A stretch of DNA of 13,143 nt from JBDSSS01 sp039928615 (GTDB lineage: Bacteria > Actinomycetota > Actinomycetes > Actinomycetales > Dermatophilaceae), in the NCBI GenBank assembly GCA_039928615.1, contig JBDSSS010000197.1, positions 1 to 13,143 on the forward strand. Reading direction: 5' to 3'. Of the stretch, positions 1-10,532 are shown one piece after another. Position 1 is the first letter of the stretch, and each line of letters starts with the position of its first letter. Made by a program: the position numbers and the translations under genes. The notes below the pieces were generated by a model. The model was not told the DNA's origin, searched no databases, and saw only the letters and a list, made by a program, of their open reading frames with translations.

Positions 1-486
1 ATCAACCCCGCCTACGGTCCGATGCTCGACAACGACGTGGACATCGCCCGCAAGGTGCTCGACGTCAACGTCGTCGCGGCCTTCTCGTGGATCAAGAAGT
101 GCGTCGCCGCGGGCCTCGGTGACGCCGACCACCCCGGCGCCGTGGTCAACGTCGCCTCGGTCGCCGGTCAGGGCGCCTCCGGCGTCATCGGCTGGTACGG
201 CGTGTCCAAGGCGGCGCTCATCCACCTGACGACCGAGCTCGGCCACCAGCTCGGCCCGGACGTGCGCGTCAACGCCGTCGCCCCGGCCGTCGTCAAGACG
301 AAGTTCGCCGAGGCGCTCTACGAGGGCCGTGAGGACGTGGTCTCCAAGGCCTACCCGATGAAGCGGCTCGGCACCCCCGAGGACGTCGCGGGCGCCGTCA
401 GCTTCCTGCTGAGCAGCGACTCCTCGTGGATCACCGGCCAGACCGTGACGATCGACGGCGGGGTCACCCTCGGCGGCAGCCTCTGA
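1..486 (+). CDS. Short-chain dehydrogenase/reductase (SDR), 5'-truncated
   Basis: This is the C-terminal 161 codons of a classical SDR oxidoreductase, open in frame from the first base of the window. The N-terminal NAD(P)-binding TGxxxGxG segment lies outside. The catalytic tetrad is visible, counting from window codon 1: Asn23 (DVNVVA), Ser53 (NVASVAG), Tyr66 and Lys70 (WYGVSKAAL). A segment NAVAPAVVKTKFA follows Lys70, where many relatives have a PG pair instead of PA. The C-terminus is the usual SDR ending (RLGTPEDVAGAVSFL, then SWITGQTVTIDGG). These enzymes catalyse NAD(P)(H)-dependent oxidation or reduction of alcohols and carbonyls in the cytoplasm; the substrate cannot be read from this fragment. 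The residues around NPAYGP recall DHRS4/FabG-like SDRs, but the exact subfamily is a guess. The gene ends with TGA and is followed by a hairpin 41 nt downstream. Confidence 0.93.
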   Translation: MNPAYGPMLDNDVDIARKVLDVNVVAAFSWIKKCVAAGLGDADHPGAVVNVASVAGQGASGVIGWYGVSKAALIHLTTELGHQLGPDVRVNAVAPAVVKTKFAEALYEGREDVVSKAYPMKRLGTPEDVAGAVSFLLSSDSSWITGQTVTIDGGVTLGGSL

Positions 487-526
487 GGCAGCGTCGTCGC
501 CGCGGTGTGCCGCGACGGCGCCGGAA

Positions 527-576
527 GGGGTCGAGATCGCAGGGTGGGCCCCGCCCGGGGGTGCGATCGTGACCCC
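527..576 (+). terminator. Long imperfect hairpin after the SDR gene, candidate terminator
   Basis: The arm at 527-541 (GGGGTCGAGATCGCA) pairs with 562-576 (TGCGATCGTGACCCC) at 13 of 15 positions, and a short inner GGGC/GCCC stem (546-549 with 553-556) fills the loop. It starts 41 nt after the SDR stop codon and has no T-run, as is common for actinobacterial terminators. It could equally be a dispersed repeat element, since a second copy of the right arm follows at 592-606. Confidence 0.5.
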
Positions 577-606
577 GTCGCCCGGGGAGCGTGTGATCCT
601 GACCCC
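561..606 (+). repeat. 16-bp direct repeat, period 30 bp
   Basis: GTGCGATCGTGACCCC (561-576) recurs as GTGTGATCCTGACCCC (591-606), 14 of 16 identical. The first copy is also the right arm of the hairpin starting at 527, so the element consists of one inverted arm followed by two direct arms. The rest of the 487-851 gap holds only GC-rich sequence, the inverted octamer pair GGGTATGC (641-648) / GCATACCC (696-703) and the candidate promoter at 727-757. I see no convincing small gene there. Confidence 0.6.
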
Positions 607-726
607 TTGTGCCCCGGCATGCAGCCCCGGGGCCCCGAGCGGGTATGCAGAGCCTCGGACGCCGGAGCGGGCGGCTCGGGGGACCCCGCTCAGCGGCATA
701 CCCCCGTGTCCACGCACGGCACGCAG

Positions 727-757
727 TTGCACGCCATCCCTGGAAACAGGGGAGAAT
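727..757 (+). promoter_or_regulatory. Candidate glgX promoter with palindrome in a 19-bp spacer
   Basis: TTGCAC (727-732) and GAGAAT (752-757) are weak matches to -35 and -10 hexamers, separated by 19 bp. The spacer carries a perfect inverted repeat CCCTG-GAAA-CAGGG (738-751). A 19-bp spacer with a palindrome inside it is the arrangement typical of MerR-family-controlled promoters, but no such regulator is in the window. The site lies about 95 nt upstream of the glgX start. The hexamer matches are poor (3/6 and 4/6), so this is only a candidate. Confidence 0.25.
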
Positions 758-851
758 GGGGCGCTGCGGCCACTGGCGTCCGCCCCGACGTCGCGCACCA
801 GCGCGGCGCCGTGGTCCTCGGGACCGCGTGAATGATGACGGAAGAAGGTCC

Positions 852-3016
<2,165 letters not shown>

Positions 3017-3020
<4 letters not shown>

Positions 3021-5485
3021 GCTATCGCCGGGTCCCCGTCTCCACCCACCGGCTGCAGCTCGAGCCGGACTTCACCCTCGACGACGCGCGCGAGCAGGTC
3101 GACCACCTCTCCGCGCTGGGGGTCTCGCACCTCTATCTCTCGCCGGTGCTGCAGGCGACCCCCGGGTCGAACCACGGCTACGACGTCACCGACCACACCA
3201 AGGTGTCGGCGGGGCTCGGCGGCGACGAGGCGCTCGACCGTCTCGCCGTAGCGGCCCGGGCCGCCGGTCTCGGGATCGTCCTCGACGTCGTGCCCAACCA
3301 CATGACGACGCCGACACCGTTGACCCTCAACGCCCCGCTCTGGGCCGTGCTGCGGGAGGGCCGCGACTCCTCCCACGCGTCGTGGTTCGACGTGGACTGG
3401 GACGCCCAGGGCGGCCGGATCCTCATGCCCGTGCTCGGCTCGGACCTCGAGGAGGTGCTCGCCGCGGGCGAGATCAGCCTCGGCACCGAGGGCGGGGAGA
3501 CGGTCGTGCGCTACTACGACCACGTCTTCCCCGTTGCCGACGGAACGGGCGGTATGCCGCTCGCCGAGCTGCTCGAGGCCCAGCACTACCGCCTCGCGTC
3601 GTGGAAGGTCGGGGCGACCGACCTCAACTACCGGCGCTTCTTCGACGTCACCTCGCTCATCGCGATCCGGGTCGAGCTGCAGGAGGTCTTCGACGCGACG
3701 CACGAGCGGATCGTCGAGCTGATCCGTTCCGGTGACGCCGACGGTCTGCGGATCGACCACCCTGACGGTCTCGCCGACCCGCGGGGCTACCTCAGGATGC
3801 TCGCCACGGCGACGGACGACGCGTGGGTCGTCGTCGAGAAGATCCTCGAGGGCGACGAGCAGTTGCCCGCCGACTGGGTCTGCGCCGGCACGACGGGCTA
3901 CGACGCGATGCTCCGCATCGGTGGCCTGTTCGTCGACCCGGACGGGGAGGCGCCCCTCACGGCGCTGTCCGACGAGCTGCTCGGCCGGAGCCAGGATCTC
4001 GAGGGGATCGTGGTCGAGGCCAAGCACTTCGTCGCCGAGAAGCTCGAGGGCGCTGAGGTCAACCGGCTGCTCCGCGTGCTCACCCAGGTCCTGCCGAGCG
4101 AGGACCCCGCCCGCCTGAGACGCGTCATCGTCGCCCTGCTCGTCGGGATGGAGCGCTACCGCTCCTACGTCGTCCCCGGCGACGACATGTCGCAGGACTC
4201 GAGGCACGCGCTCGACGAGGCCCGCGAGCACGCTGCCGGCGCGCTCGAGGCCGAGGACGCCGAGGCGGTCGAGCTCGTGGCGGACCTCGCCACGGGCGAT
4301 GCGCTGCAGACCGACCGGCCTGCCGGCGACGGCCCCGGCTGGGACGAGGCGACGCGGGCGGCCGCCGCCGACTTCGTCGTGCGCTTCCAGCAGACGTGCG
4401 GACCGGTCATGGCCAAGTCCATCGAGGACACCGCCTACTACCGCTACGTGCGCCTCACCGGCCTCAACGAGGTCGGCGGTGACCCGAGCCGGGTGGGCAT
4501 CCCGACCGCGGAGTTCCATCGGTTCGCCGAAGGCATCGCCGCGGACTGGCCACACACGATGACGACCCTCTCGACCCACGACACGAAGCGGGCCGAGGAC
4601 GTTCGGGCCCGCCTCTTCGTCCTGTCCGAGCGGCCCGCCGCCTGGCAGGAGTGGCTCACCACGGCTCGCGAGATCGCCTCGGCCCACCGCGGCGAGCGCC
4701 TCGACGCGCTCACGGAGTACTTCCTGTGGCAGACCGTCGTCGGGGCCTGGCCGATCGACGCCGAGCGCCTCGGCGGCTACGCGCTCAAGGCGATCCGCGA
4801 GTCCAAGCTCTTCACCATGTGGAGCGAGCCAGACGAGGACTACGAGGCGGCCGTGGCGACGTTCGTCGACGGGGTCGTCAGCGACCCCGCCGTGACGGCG
4901 CACCTCGACGCGTGGCACACCGCCACCGCGGTCGAGACGCGGGCCAACGTGCTCGGCCAGAAGCTCGTCCAGCTGATGATGCCGGGCATCCCCGACGTCT
5001 ACCAGGGGACCGACGTCATCGACCTGTCCCTCGTCGACCCCGACAACCGGCGACTCGTCGACTACGCGTCGCGTCGGGACCGGCTCGCCCGCCTCGACCG
5101 GGGCGGGGCGCCCAGCGACCTCGACGACGAGAAGCTCCTCGTGACGTCCCGGGCGCTGCGCGTCCGCTCCGACCGCGTTGAGGCGGTCATCGGGACCGGG
5201 ACGGCCCACCTGCCGCTTGCGTCCGACAGCGACCACCTCGTCGCGTTCGGCCGGGGCTCGGCGGACTCGCCCGACCTCGTCGTGCTGGCGACCCGCCTCG
5301 CGGGGCGACTGGCCGACGACGGCGGCTGGGGTGACGCGACCGTGACCCTGCCCGAGGGCCGTTGGCGCGACGTCCTCACCTCGAGCTCGGCTGCGACGAC
5401 GACCGACGGAGGCGCCGTACGCGTCAGCGACGTGCTCGGCTCACTGCCGGTCGCCCTCCTCGTCCGTGACGGGGAGACCGCATGA
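3017..5485 (+). CDS. treY: Maltooligosyltrehalose synthase TreY
   Basis: This 822-residue GH13 intramolecular transglucosylase converts the reducing-end alpha-1,4 bond of a malto-oligosaccharide into the alpha,alpha-1,1 bond of a maltooligosyl trehalose. Visible landmarks are YLSPVLQATPGSNHGYDVTD near the N-terminus, DVVPNH (90-95), GLRIDHPDGL with Asp247, VVEKIL with Glu274, and STHDTKRAEDVRARL with Asp522. The GTG at 3017 is preferred: it overlaps the glgX stop by 4 nt (GTGA) and has GGAGGG at 3002-3007, nine bases upstream. The frame stays open upstream only inside glgX, without TreY similarity. The 3' end overlaps treZ by 4 nt (ATGA). The first motif reads STHRLQL, where the family usually has STYRLQ. 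Length is toward the long end for the family. Translation is probably coupled to both neighbours. Confidence 0.96.
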
Positions 5486-7284
5486 GCGCCGCACCGATCA
5501 CTGTCTGGGTCCCCGCCGCAGCGGGCGTCGAGGTCGTCGTCGGCTCCGACGGGACCGACGGGGAACGCCACCCCATGTCCTCGACAGCCGACGGCTGGTG
5601 GTCCTGGACCCCTGACGCGGACGGCCCGCTCGACTACGCCTTCAGCATCGACGGCGGCGACCCCCGCCCCGACCCGCGCAGCGCCTGGCAGCCGCACGGC
5701 GTGCACGGGCCGAGCCGCAGCTTCGACACCGAGGCGTTCGACTGGTCGGACGGCACGTGGCCCGGACCGCGAGCGGGATCCGGAGCCGTGGGCGGCGTCG
5801 TCTACGAGCTGCACATCGGCACCTTCACCGCCGAGGGCACCTTCGATGCCGCCATCGACCACCTCGACCACCTCGTCACCCTCGGGGTCGACACGGTCGA
5901 GGTGATGCCGGTGTCCGCCTTCGGGGGGACGCGCGGCTGGGGTTACGACGGCGTGGCGCCGTATGCCGTCCAGGACGCCTATGGCGGCCCGGCCGCGTTC
6001 CAGCGCTTCGTCGACGCCTGCCACGGGCAGGGTCTGGGCGTGTGCCTCGACGTCGTCTACAACCACCTCGGGCCGACGGGCAACTACCTCGCGGAGTTCG
6101 GTCCCTACTTCACGGACGAGCACTCGACCCCGTGGGGCGCCGCGGTCAACCTCGACGCCGACTGCAGCAAGGTCGTGCGCCGCTGGGTCGTCGACAACGC
6201 GCTGCGCTGGCTGCGCGACTTCCACGTCGACGCACTGCGTCTCGACGCCGTGCACGAGCTGCGTGACGAGTCGAGCCCGCACATCCTCGTGCAGCTCTCC
6301 GATGAGGTCGCTTCTCTCGCAGCCGAGCTCGGGCGGCCGCTCGACCTCATCGCCGAGAGCGACCTCAACGACCCGGTCATGGTGACGCCGACGGCCCAGG
6401 GTGGCCGTGGCATGACGGGCCAGTGGGACGACGACCTGCACCACGCCCTGCACGTCACCCTCACCGGGGAGACCCAGGGCTACTACGCCGACTTCGCTGG
6501 TCACGACGCGGCGTGGCCTGACGGCGGGGCGCTGTCGGTGCTCGCCAAGACGCTGACCGACGCGTTCCTCCACGACGGGCGGATGTCCTCCTTCCGCGGC
6601 AAGACGTGGGGCGCGCCGGTCGACAAGGAGGTGACGTCGGGTCACGCCTTCGTCGGTTACCTCCAGACCCACGACCAGGTCGGCAACCGCGCGACGGGCG
6701 ACCGAGTCGGTGCGACGATCACGCCGGGCCAGCAGGCGATCGGTGCGGCCCTCTACCTCCTCTCGCCCTACACCGCGATGGTGTTCATGGGCGAGGAGTG
6801 GCGGGCCAGCACCCCCTTCGCCTTCTTCACCTCCTTCGAGGAGGACTGGCTGGCCGACGCGGTGCGCACCGGCCGCCGCAGCGAGTTCGCGGCGCACGGC
6901 TGGGACGAGGCGCAGGTGCCCGACCCGCAGGACCCGGCCACGCGCGACGGGAGCGTGCTGCGCTGGAGCGAGGTCGGCGACCCCGGCCACGCCGAGACGT
7001 ACGCGTTCTACCGCCGCCTCATCGCGCTGCGCCGGGCGGAGCCCGACATCGCGAGCGGGGACCTCACCCAGGTCTCGGTCGAGGTGGACGAGGACGCCCA
7101 GTGGCTCGTGCTGCGGCGCGGCGGCGTGCTCGTCGTGGCCAACCTCGCCTCGTCCCCGCAGAACGTCCCGCTGCCGGGCCGCGTCAGCGAGGTGCTGCTC
7201 TCGTGGTCGGCCGGCACGCTCACCGAGCCCGGCGGGCTGCGCCTCGACGGCCACGACGTCGCGGCGGTCCGGCTCGAGTCCTGA
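5482..7284 (+). CDS. treZ: Maltooligosyltrehalose trehalohydrolase TreZ
   Basis: This 600-residue GH13 enzyme cleaves maltooligosyl trehalose next to the trehalose unit and releases free trehalose, the final step of the TreX-TreY-TreZ route. An N-terminal beta-rich domain (about 1-95, VWVPAAAGVEVVVG at the start) precedes the barrel, which begins near VVYELHIGTFT. Motifs in order are DVVYNH (190-195), DALRLDAVHEL with Asp255, LIAESDLNDP with Glu292 and QTHDQVGNR with Asp398. The IAESDLND and THDQVGNR wording is diagnostic of TreZ as opposed to GlgB. The ATG overlaps the treY stop (ATGA) and has GGGGAG at 5471-5476, five bases upstream. It is the last gene of the operon; a hairpin begins four bases after its stop. 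No disruption is seen. Confidence 0.96.
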   Translation: MSAAPITVWVPAAAGVEVVVGSDGTDGERHPMSSTADGWWSWTPDADGPLDYAFSIDGGDPRPDPRSAWQPHGVHGPSRSFDTEAFDWSDGTWPGPRAGSGAVGGVVYELHIGTFTAEGTFDAAIDHLDHLVTLGVDTVEVMPVSAFGGTRGWGYDGVAPYAVQDAYGGPAAFQRFVDACHGQGLGVCLDVVYNHLGPTGNYLAEFGPYFTDEHSTPWGAAVNLDADCSKVVRRWVVDNALRWLRDFHVDALRLDAVHELRDESSPHILVQLSDEVASLAAELGRPLDLIAESDLNDPVMVTPTAQGGRGMTGQWDDDLHHALHVTLTGETQGYYADFAGHDAAWPDGGALSVLAKTLTDAFLHDGRMSSFRGKTWGAPVDKEVTSGHAFVGYLQTHDQVGNRATGDRVGATITPGQQAIGAALYLLSPYTAMVFMGEEWRASTPFAFFTSFEEDWLADAVRTGRRSEFAAHGWDEAQVPDPQDPATRDGSVLRWSEVGDPGHAETYAFYRRLIALRRAEPDIASGDLTQVSVEVDEDAQWLVLRRGGVLVVANLASSPQNVPLPGRVSEVLLSWSAGTLTEPGGLRLDGHDVAAVRLES

Positions 7285-7288
7285 CGAA

Positions 7289-7330
7289 CGAAAGTGCCCA
7301 CTCGACGGGCTCGTCGAGTGGACACTTTCG
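7289..7330. terminator. 19-bp stem hairpin between convergent treZ and tesB, likely bidirectional terminator
   Basis: CGAAAGTGCCCACTCGACG (7289-7307) pairs with 7312-7330 at 18 of 19 positions around the loop GGCT. It lies 4 nt after the treZ stop and 41 nt beyond the tesB stop, the right place to end both transcripts. A third arm at 7336-7354 pairs with the first one perfectly (19 of 19), so a larger alternative hairpin is possible. Confidence 0.65.
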
Positions 7331-7358
7331 CCCGTCGTCGAGTGGGCACTTTCGCCCG
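7311..7358 (+). repeat. Two abutting 24-bp tandem repeats
   Basis: The 24-bp unit at 7311-7334 is repeated immediately at 7335-7358 with a single base difference (TGGACAC versus TGGGCAC). Both units end CTTTCGCCCG. The reverse complement of 19 bases of the unit lies upstream at 7289-7307. Confidence 0.85.
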
Positions 7359-7371
7359 GGCCCCGGCGGTC

Positions 7372-8346
7372 TCAGGACTCCTTGACGCGGACCATGCCCT
7401 CCTGGGCGGTCGTCGCCACGAGCCGGCCGTCGCGGCTGAACATCTCCCCGATGCCGAGACCTCGACCGCTCGTCGCCGAGGGTGAGTGCTGGGCGTAGAG
7501 AATCCAGTCGCGCATGTCGACGGGCCGGTGGAACCACATGGAGTGGTCGAGGCTCGCGGCACGCAGCCGGGGGTCGGACCAGACGAGGCCGTGCCGGCGC
7601 AGGATCGGCTCGAGCAGCGAGTAGTCGCTCGCGTAGGCGAGGACGGCCGCGTGCAGGAGCGGGTCGTCCGGCAGGCTGCCGATGGCCCGCATCCAGACGT
7701 GCTGGTCGGCCTGCTGCTGCGTGGCCGGCTCGAGGAAGAGGTTTCCCTCGACGTGGCGCAGCTCGATCGGTCGGGCCGAGACGAGGTGTCGTGCTCCCGG
7801 GTCGTCGATGCCCCGGAACGAGTCGGCGAGGGAGTCGAGGCCGTCGGGCCCGTCGACGGTCGGCATCTCGTCCTGGTGGTCGAGCCCGCCCGCCGGCCGC
7901 TGGAAGGAGCACGTCATCGACATGATCGGCGCGTTCTTCTGGACCGCGTGCACCCGCCTCGTCGAGAACGACGACCCGTCCCGCATCTCCTCGACGGCGA
8001 AGCGGATCGGCAGGGTGTCGTCGCCCGGCCGCATGAAGTAGCCGTGCAGCGAGTGGATCGGCCGCGGTCCGAGCTCGTCCTCGAGGTCGCGCACGGTCAG
8101 GCCGGCCGCCATCACGCACTGGGCGAGGACCTGCCCACCGAAGACCCGACCGTGCGGCATCCGCTGGCTCTGGCCCTCGAAGACGCGGGCCGAGGTGGCG
8201 CCGATGCTCGACGCGGCATTCTGTCCCTCGAGTCCGGTCACCGAGATGTGCGCGGTGCCGAGCTCCTCGAGCGTCAGGACGTCGATGAGGTGGGTGAGGG
8301 CGGGGAGCGCACCCGAGTCGCCGGAGGTATGAGTGTCGTCGGTCAC
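7372..8346 (-). CDS. tesB: Acyl-CoA thioesterase II (TesB family)
   Basis: This 324-residue double-hotdog thioesterase hydrolyses acyl-CoA to free fatty acid and CoA in the cytoplasm. The N-terminal hotdog shows HGRVFGGQVLAQ and HSLHGYFMRPGD; the C-terminal one shows LDHSMWFHRP and TTAQEGMVR. By alignment from memory with Escherichia coli TesB (Asp204, Thr228, Gln278) the catalytic residues are Asp241 (YASDYS), Ser265 (AASLDHS, Ser replacing Thr) and Gln315. It is somewhat longer than the 286-residue E. coli enzyme, mainly through a longer N-terminus and middle. The start is GTG at 8346, only 25 nt after the rqlH stop, so it may be co-transcribed with rqlH. A TAGGGT hexamer six bases before the GTG also suggests its own leaderless transcript. 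Its 3' end faces treZ across a hairpin. Confidence 0.93.
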   Translation of the reverse strand: MTDDTHTSGDSGALPALTHLIDVLTLEELGTAHISVTGLEGQNAASSIGATSARVFEGQSQRMPHGRVFGGQVLAQCVMAAGLTVRDLEDELGPRPIHSLHGYFMRPGDDTLPIRFAVEEMRDGSSFSTRRVHAVQKNAPIMSMTCSFQRPAGGLDHQDEMPTVDGPDGLDSLADSFRGIDDPGARHLVSARPIELRHVEGNLFLEPATQQQADQHVWMRAIGSLPDDPLLHAAVLAYASDYSLLEPILRRHGLVWSDPRLRAASLDHSMWFHRPVDMRDWILYAQHSPSATSGRGLGIGEMFSRDGRLVATTAQEGMVRVKES

Positions 8347-8352
8347 GCGTCG

Positions 8353-8358
8353 ACCCTA
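8353..8358 (-). promoter_or_regulatory. Candidate -10 hexamer TAGGGT for tesB (leaderless)
   Basis: On the minus strand TAGGGT fits the actinobacterial -10 consensus TANNNT and ends six bases before the GTG start, the distance expected when transcription starts at the first base of the start codon. No -35 is recognisable. The GGG could instead act as a weak ribosome-binding site. Confidence 0.4.
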
Positions 8359-8371
8359 CCGAGCCGCAGGC

Positions 8372-10501
8372 TCACCCCTCCACGGCGAGCGTGAGCGGCA
8401 GGACGGCCGGCGCCCCGGCCTCCCGGAGCAGCCCCGCGCACACGGTGAGGGTCCAGCGGGAGTCCGCGAGGTCGTCGACGAGCAGGACGGGTCCGGGGAT
8501 GCCGCTGAGCCGCTCGCGCAGCTCGGACCCGACCTCGAGCCGTCCCCAGACGTTGGCCAGGCGGAAGGCGCTGTTGCCGCCGGGCTCACCCACGGGCCCA
8601 CCGTCGACGAGGTCGAGCGTGCCGAGGTGCGGAAGGCGGCCGAGGTCCCCGATGCCGGCGGCGAGGGACTCGACGAGCACGGGACGCCGACGGGAAGCGA
8701 CCGAGACGATGGCGGCGGGTCGCTCCGCCCAGCCCCAGCCGGCGAGCACCTCGACACAGGCACGCAGCAGCTCCGGCGGGACGGGCCGGTCCTCTCCGCG
8801 CAGCAGCTCACGCAGCCGCTGGCCCCAGCCGAGGTCGCTGAGACGGGCGACGGCCCGGCCCTCGCCCATCGCCACGTGCGGCGCGATCTTGCCCTTGAGT
8901 GGCACCCCGAGCCGCTCCATCCCGGTCGGCCACTGGGCCCGGGCATCGATGACGACCCCCGGGCGGTCGAGCCGTGACCGGGCGGCCCCGATGGCGGCTT
9001 CGGGGATCGTCGCGTCGAACCACGTGCCGGTGCACCCGTCGCAGCGCCCGCAGGGGGTGGCCGTGTCGTCGTCGAGGCAGCGTTGCAGGAACGCCATCCG
9101 ACACTCGGTCGTGCGCTCGTAGTCGACCATCAGCTGCTGCTCGCGCTCGCGCGCCTCGGTGACCCGACCGTAGCGCTCGGCGTCATAGGTCCAGCTCTGG
9201 CCGGTGGCCGTCCAGCCGCCGGGCACCCGCTGCACGGCCCCGTCGACGTCGAGCACCTTGAGGAGCAGCTCGAGGCGGGTGCGCCGGACGTCGACGATCG
9301 ACTCGAGCGCGACCGTCGACAGCGGTCGACCGGACTCGGTGAGGGCCCGGACGACGGCGTCGGCCTGGTCCTGCTTCGGCATCGAGGCGGAGGCGAAGTA
9401 GCGCCAGATGTCCTTGTCCTCGGGCCCGGGCATCAGCAGCACGTCGGCCCGCTCGGTCGCCCGGCCCGCACGACCGACCTGCTGGTAGTAGGCCACCGGT
9501 GACGACGGCGCCCCGAGGTGGATGACGAAGCCGAGGTCGGGCTTGTCGAAGCCCATCCCCAGGGCGCTCGTCGCGACGAGCGCCTTGATCTCGTTGTCGC
9601 GCAGCGCCTGCTCGAGCCGGATCCGCTCGGACGGCTCGGTCCGGCCGGTGTAGGAGGCGACCGTGTGCCCGGCCTCGCGCAGCGACACGGCGACGTCCTC
9701 GGCGGCGGCGACGGTGAGGGCGTAGACGATGCCCGACCCGGGCAGCTCCTCGAGGTGGGCGATGAGCCAGGCCAGACGCTGCTCGGGGGCGGCGAGCGGC
9801 AGCACGCCGAGGCGGAGCGAGGCCCGGGCGAGGGGCCCGCGCAGGGTGAGGACGTCACGGCCGCCGGCGCCGAGCTGCTCCACGACGTCGGTGACGACCC
9901 GCTCGTTGGCCGTGGCCGTCGTCGCGAGCACGGGGGTTCGCTCGGGCAGGGTCGTCAGCAGGTCGCGGATGCGTCGGTAGTCGGGGCGGAAGTCGTGGCC
10001 CCAGTCGCTGATGCAGTGGGCCTCGTCGACGACGAGCAGGCCGCACGACTCGGCGAGTGCCGGGAGCTGCTCGTCGCGGAAGCGCGGGTTGTTGAGCCGC
10101 TCGGGGCTCACGAGGAGCACGTCGACCTCGCCCCGGGCAAGCGCTCCCGAGACCGCACCCCACTCGTCGGCGTTGGTGGAGTTGAGCGTGACGGCGCGGA
10201 TCCCGGCCCGCTCGGCCGCGGCGATCTGGTCGCGCATCAGGGCGAGCAGCGGGCTGACGATGACTGTCGGACCGGACCCCTCGGCGCGCCGAAGCGACGT
10301 CGCGACGAAGTAGACGGCCGACTTGCCCCACCCGGTGCGTTGGACGACGAGCACGCGCCGCCGGCCCTCGACGAGCTCGCTGATCGCGTCGAACTGCCCG
10401 TCGCGGAAGTCGACGTCGTCGCGCCCGACGAGCCGGCGCAGCGCGAGGGTGGCGCGCTCGCGCAGGTCGGTGGCGGGAGGGGCGGTGGGGGAGCTCGACA
10501 T
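8372..10501 (-). CDS. rqlH: RecQ-like DNA helicase of the RqlH clade with C-terminal phosphoribosyltransferase-like domain
   Basis: This 709-residue superfamily 2 helicase probably translocates 3' to 5' and unwinds DNA in repair. Motifs in order: FRDGQF (32-37), Walker A TGWGKS (56-61), DEAH (159-162) followed by the RecQ loop SDWGHDFRPDY (165-175), TTATAN (194-199), and QVGRAGR (341-347). A four-cysteine zinc module follows (Cys467, then CGRCDGC at 484-490). No HRDC or recognisable winged-helix RQC domain is seen. Residues about 590-709 look phosphoribosyltransferase-like: IVSVASRRRPVLV, then VLLVDDLADSRWT (672-684), matching the PRPP-loop position of ComF/Upp-type folds. Helicase, zinc module and C-terminal domain in this order match my recollection of mycobacterial RqlH. 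Automatic annotation would probably say RecQ. The ATG at 10501 is chosen because similarity begins just after it; the frame stays open upstream into the divergent gene. No clear Shine-Dalgarno is present, but TAGGTT lies seven bases upstream. Confidence 0.9.
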   Translation of the reverse strand: MSSSPTAPPATDLRERATLALRRLVGRDDVDFRDGQFDAISELVEGRRRVLVVQRTGWGKSAVYFVATSLRRAEGSGPTVIVSPLLALMRDQIAAAERAGIRAVTLNSTNADEWGAVSGALARGEVDVLLVSPERLNNPRFRDEQLPALAESCGLLVVDEAHCISDWGHDFRPDYRRIRDLLTTLPERTPVLATTATANERVVTDVVEQLGAGGRDVLTLRGPLARASLRLGVLPLAAPEQRLAWLIAHLEELPGSGIVYALTVAAAEDVAVSLREAGHTVASYTGRTEPSERIRLEQALRDNEIKALVATSALGMGFDKPDLGFVIHLGAPSSPVAYYQQVGRAGRATERADVLLMPGPEDKDIWRYFASASMPKQDQADAVVRALTESGRPLSTVALESIVDVRRTRLELLLKVLDVDGAVQRVPGGWTATGQSWTYDAERYGRVTEAREREQQLMVDYERTTECRMAFLQRCLDDDTATPCGRCDGCTGTWFDATIPEAAIGAARSRLDRPGVVIDARAQWPTGMERLGVPLKGKIAPHVAMGEGRAVARLSDLGWGQRLRELLRGEDRPVPPELLRACVEVLAGWGWAERPAAIVSVASRRRPVLVESLAAGIGDLGRLPHLGTLDLVDGGPVGEPGGNSAFRLANVWGRLEVGSELRERLSGIPGPVLLVDDLADSRWTLTVCAGLLREAGAPAVLPLTLAVEG

Positions 10502-10508
10502 GGCACCC

Positions 10509-10514
10509 AACCTA
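10509..10514 (-). promoter_or_regulatory. Candidate -10 hexamer TAGGTT for rqlH (leaderless)
   Basis: Minus-strand TAGGTT fits TANNNT and ends seven bases before the ATG at 10501. No good -35 is found 16-18 bp upstream. Together with the absence of a strong Shine-Dalgarno this suggests a leaderless rqlH mRNA. Confidence 0.45.
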
Positions 10515-10532
10515 CGGGCTGCCGCTGACGGG

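Noticed and set aside
505..835. Small open frames between the SDR gene and glgX
   Set aside because: They run through the hairpin, the direct repeat and the candidate promoter, have biased composition and no convincing ribosome-binding site.
609..851. N-terminal extension of glgX to an ATG at 609
   Set aside because: The extra 81 residues are arginine- and proline-rich intergenic translation; the known family N-terminus and a ribosome-binding site mark 852.
5062..7254. 730-codon open frame opposite treY and treZ
   Set aside because: Same antisense shadow effect; the low-complexity composition has no recognisable motif.
5482..7284. Branching enzyme GlgB as the identity of the third GH13 gene
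   Set aside because: The IAESDLND and THDQVGNR motifs, length and coupling to treY are those of TreZ.
7486..8394. 302-codon plus-strand frame opposite tesB
   Set aside because: Antisense to an intact TesB; no own ribosome-binding site or domain.
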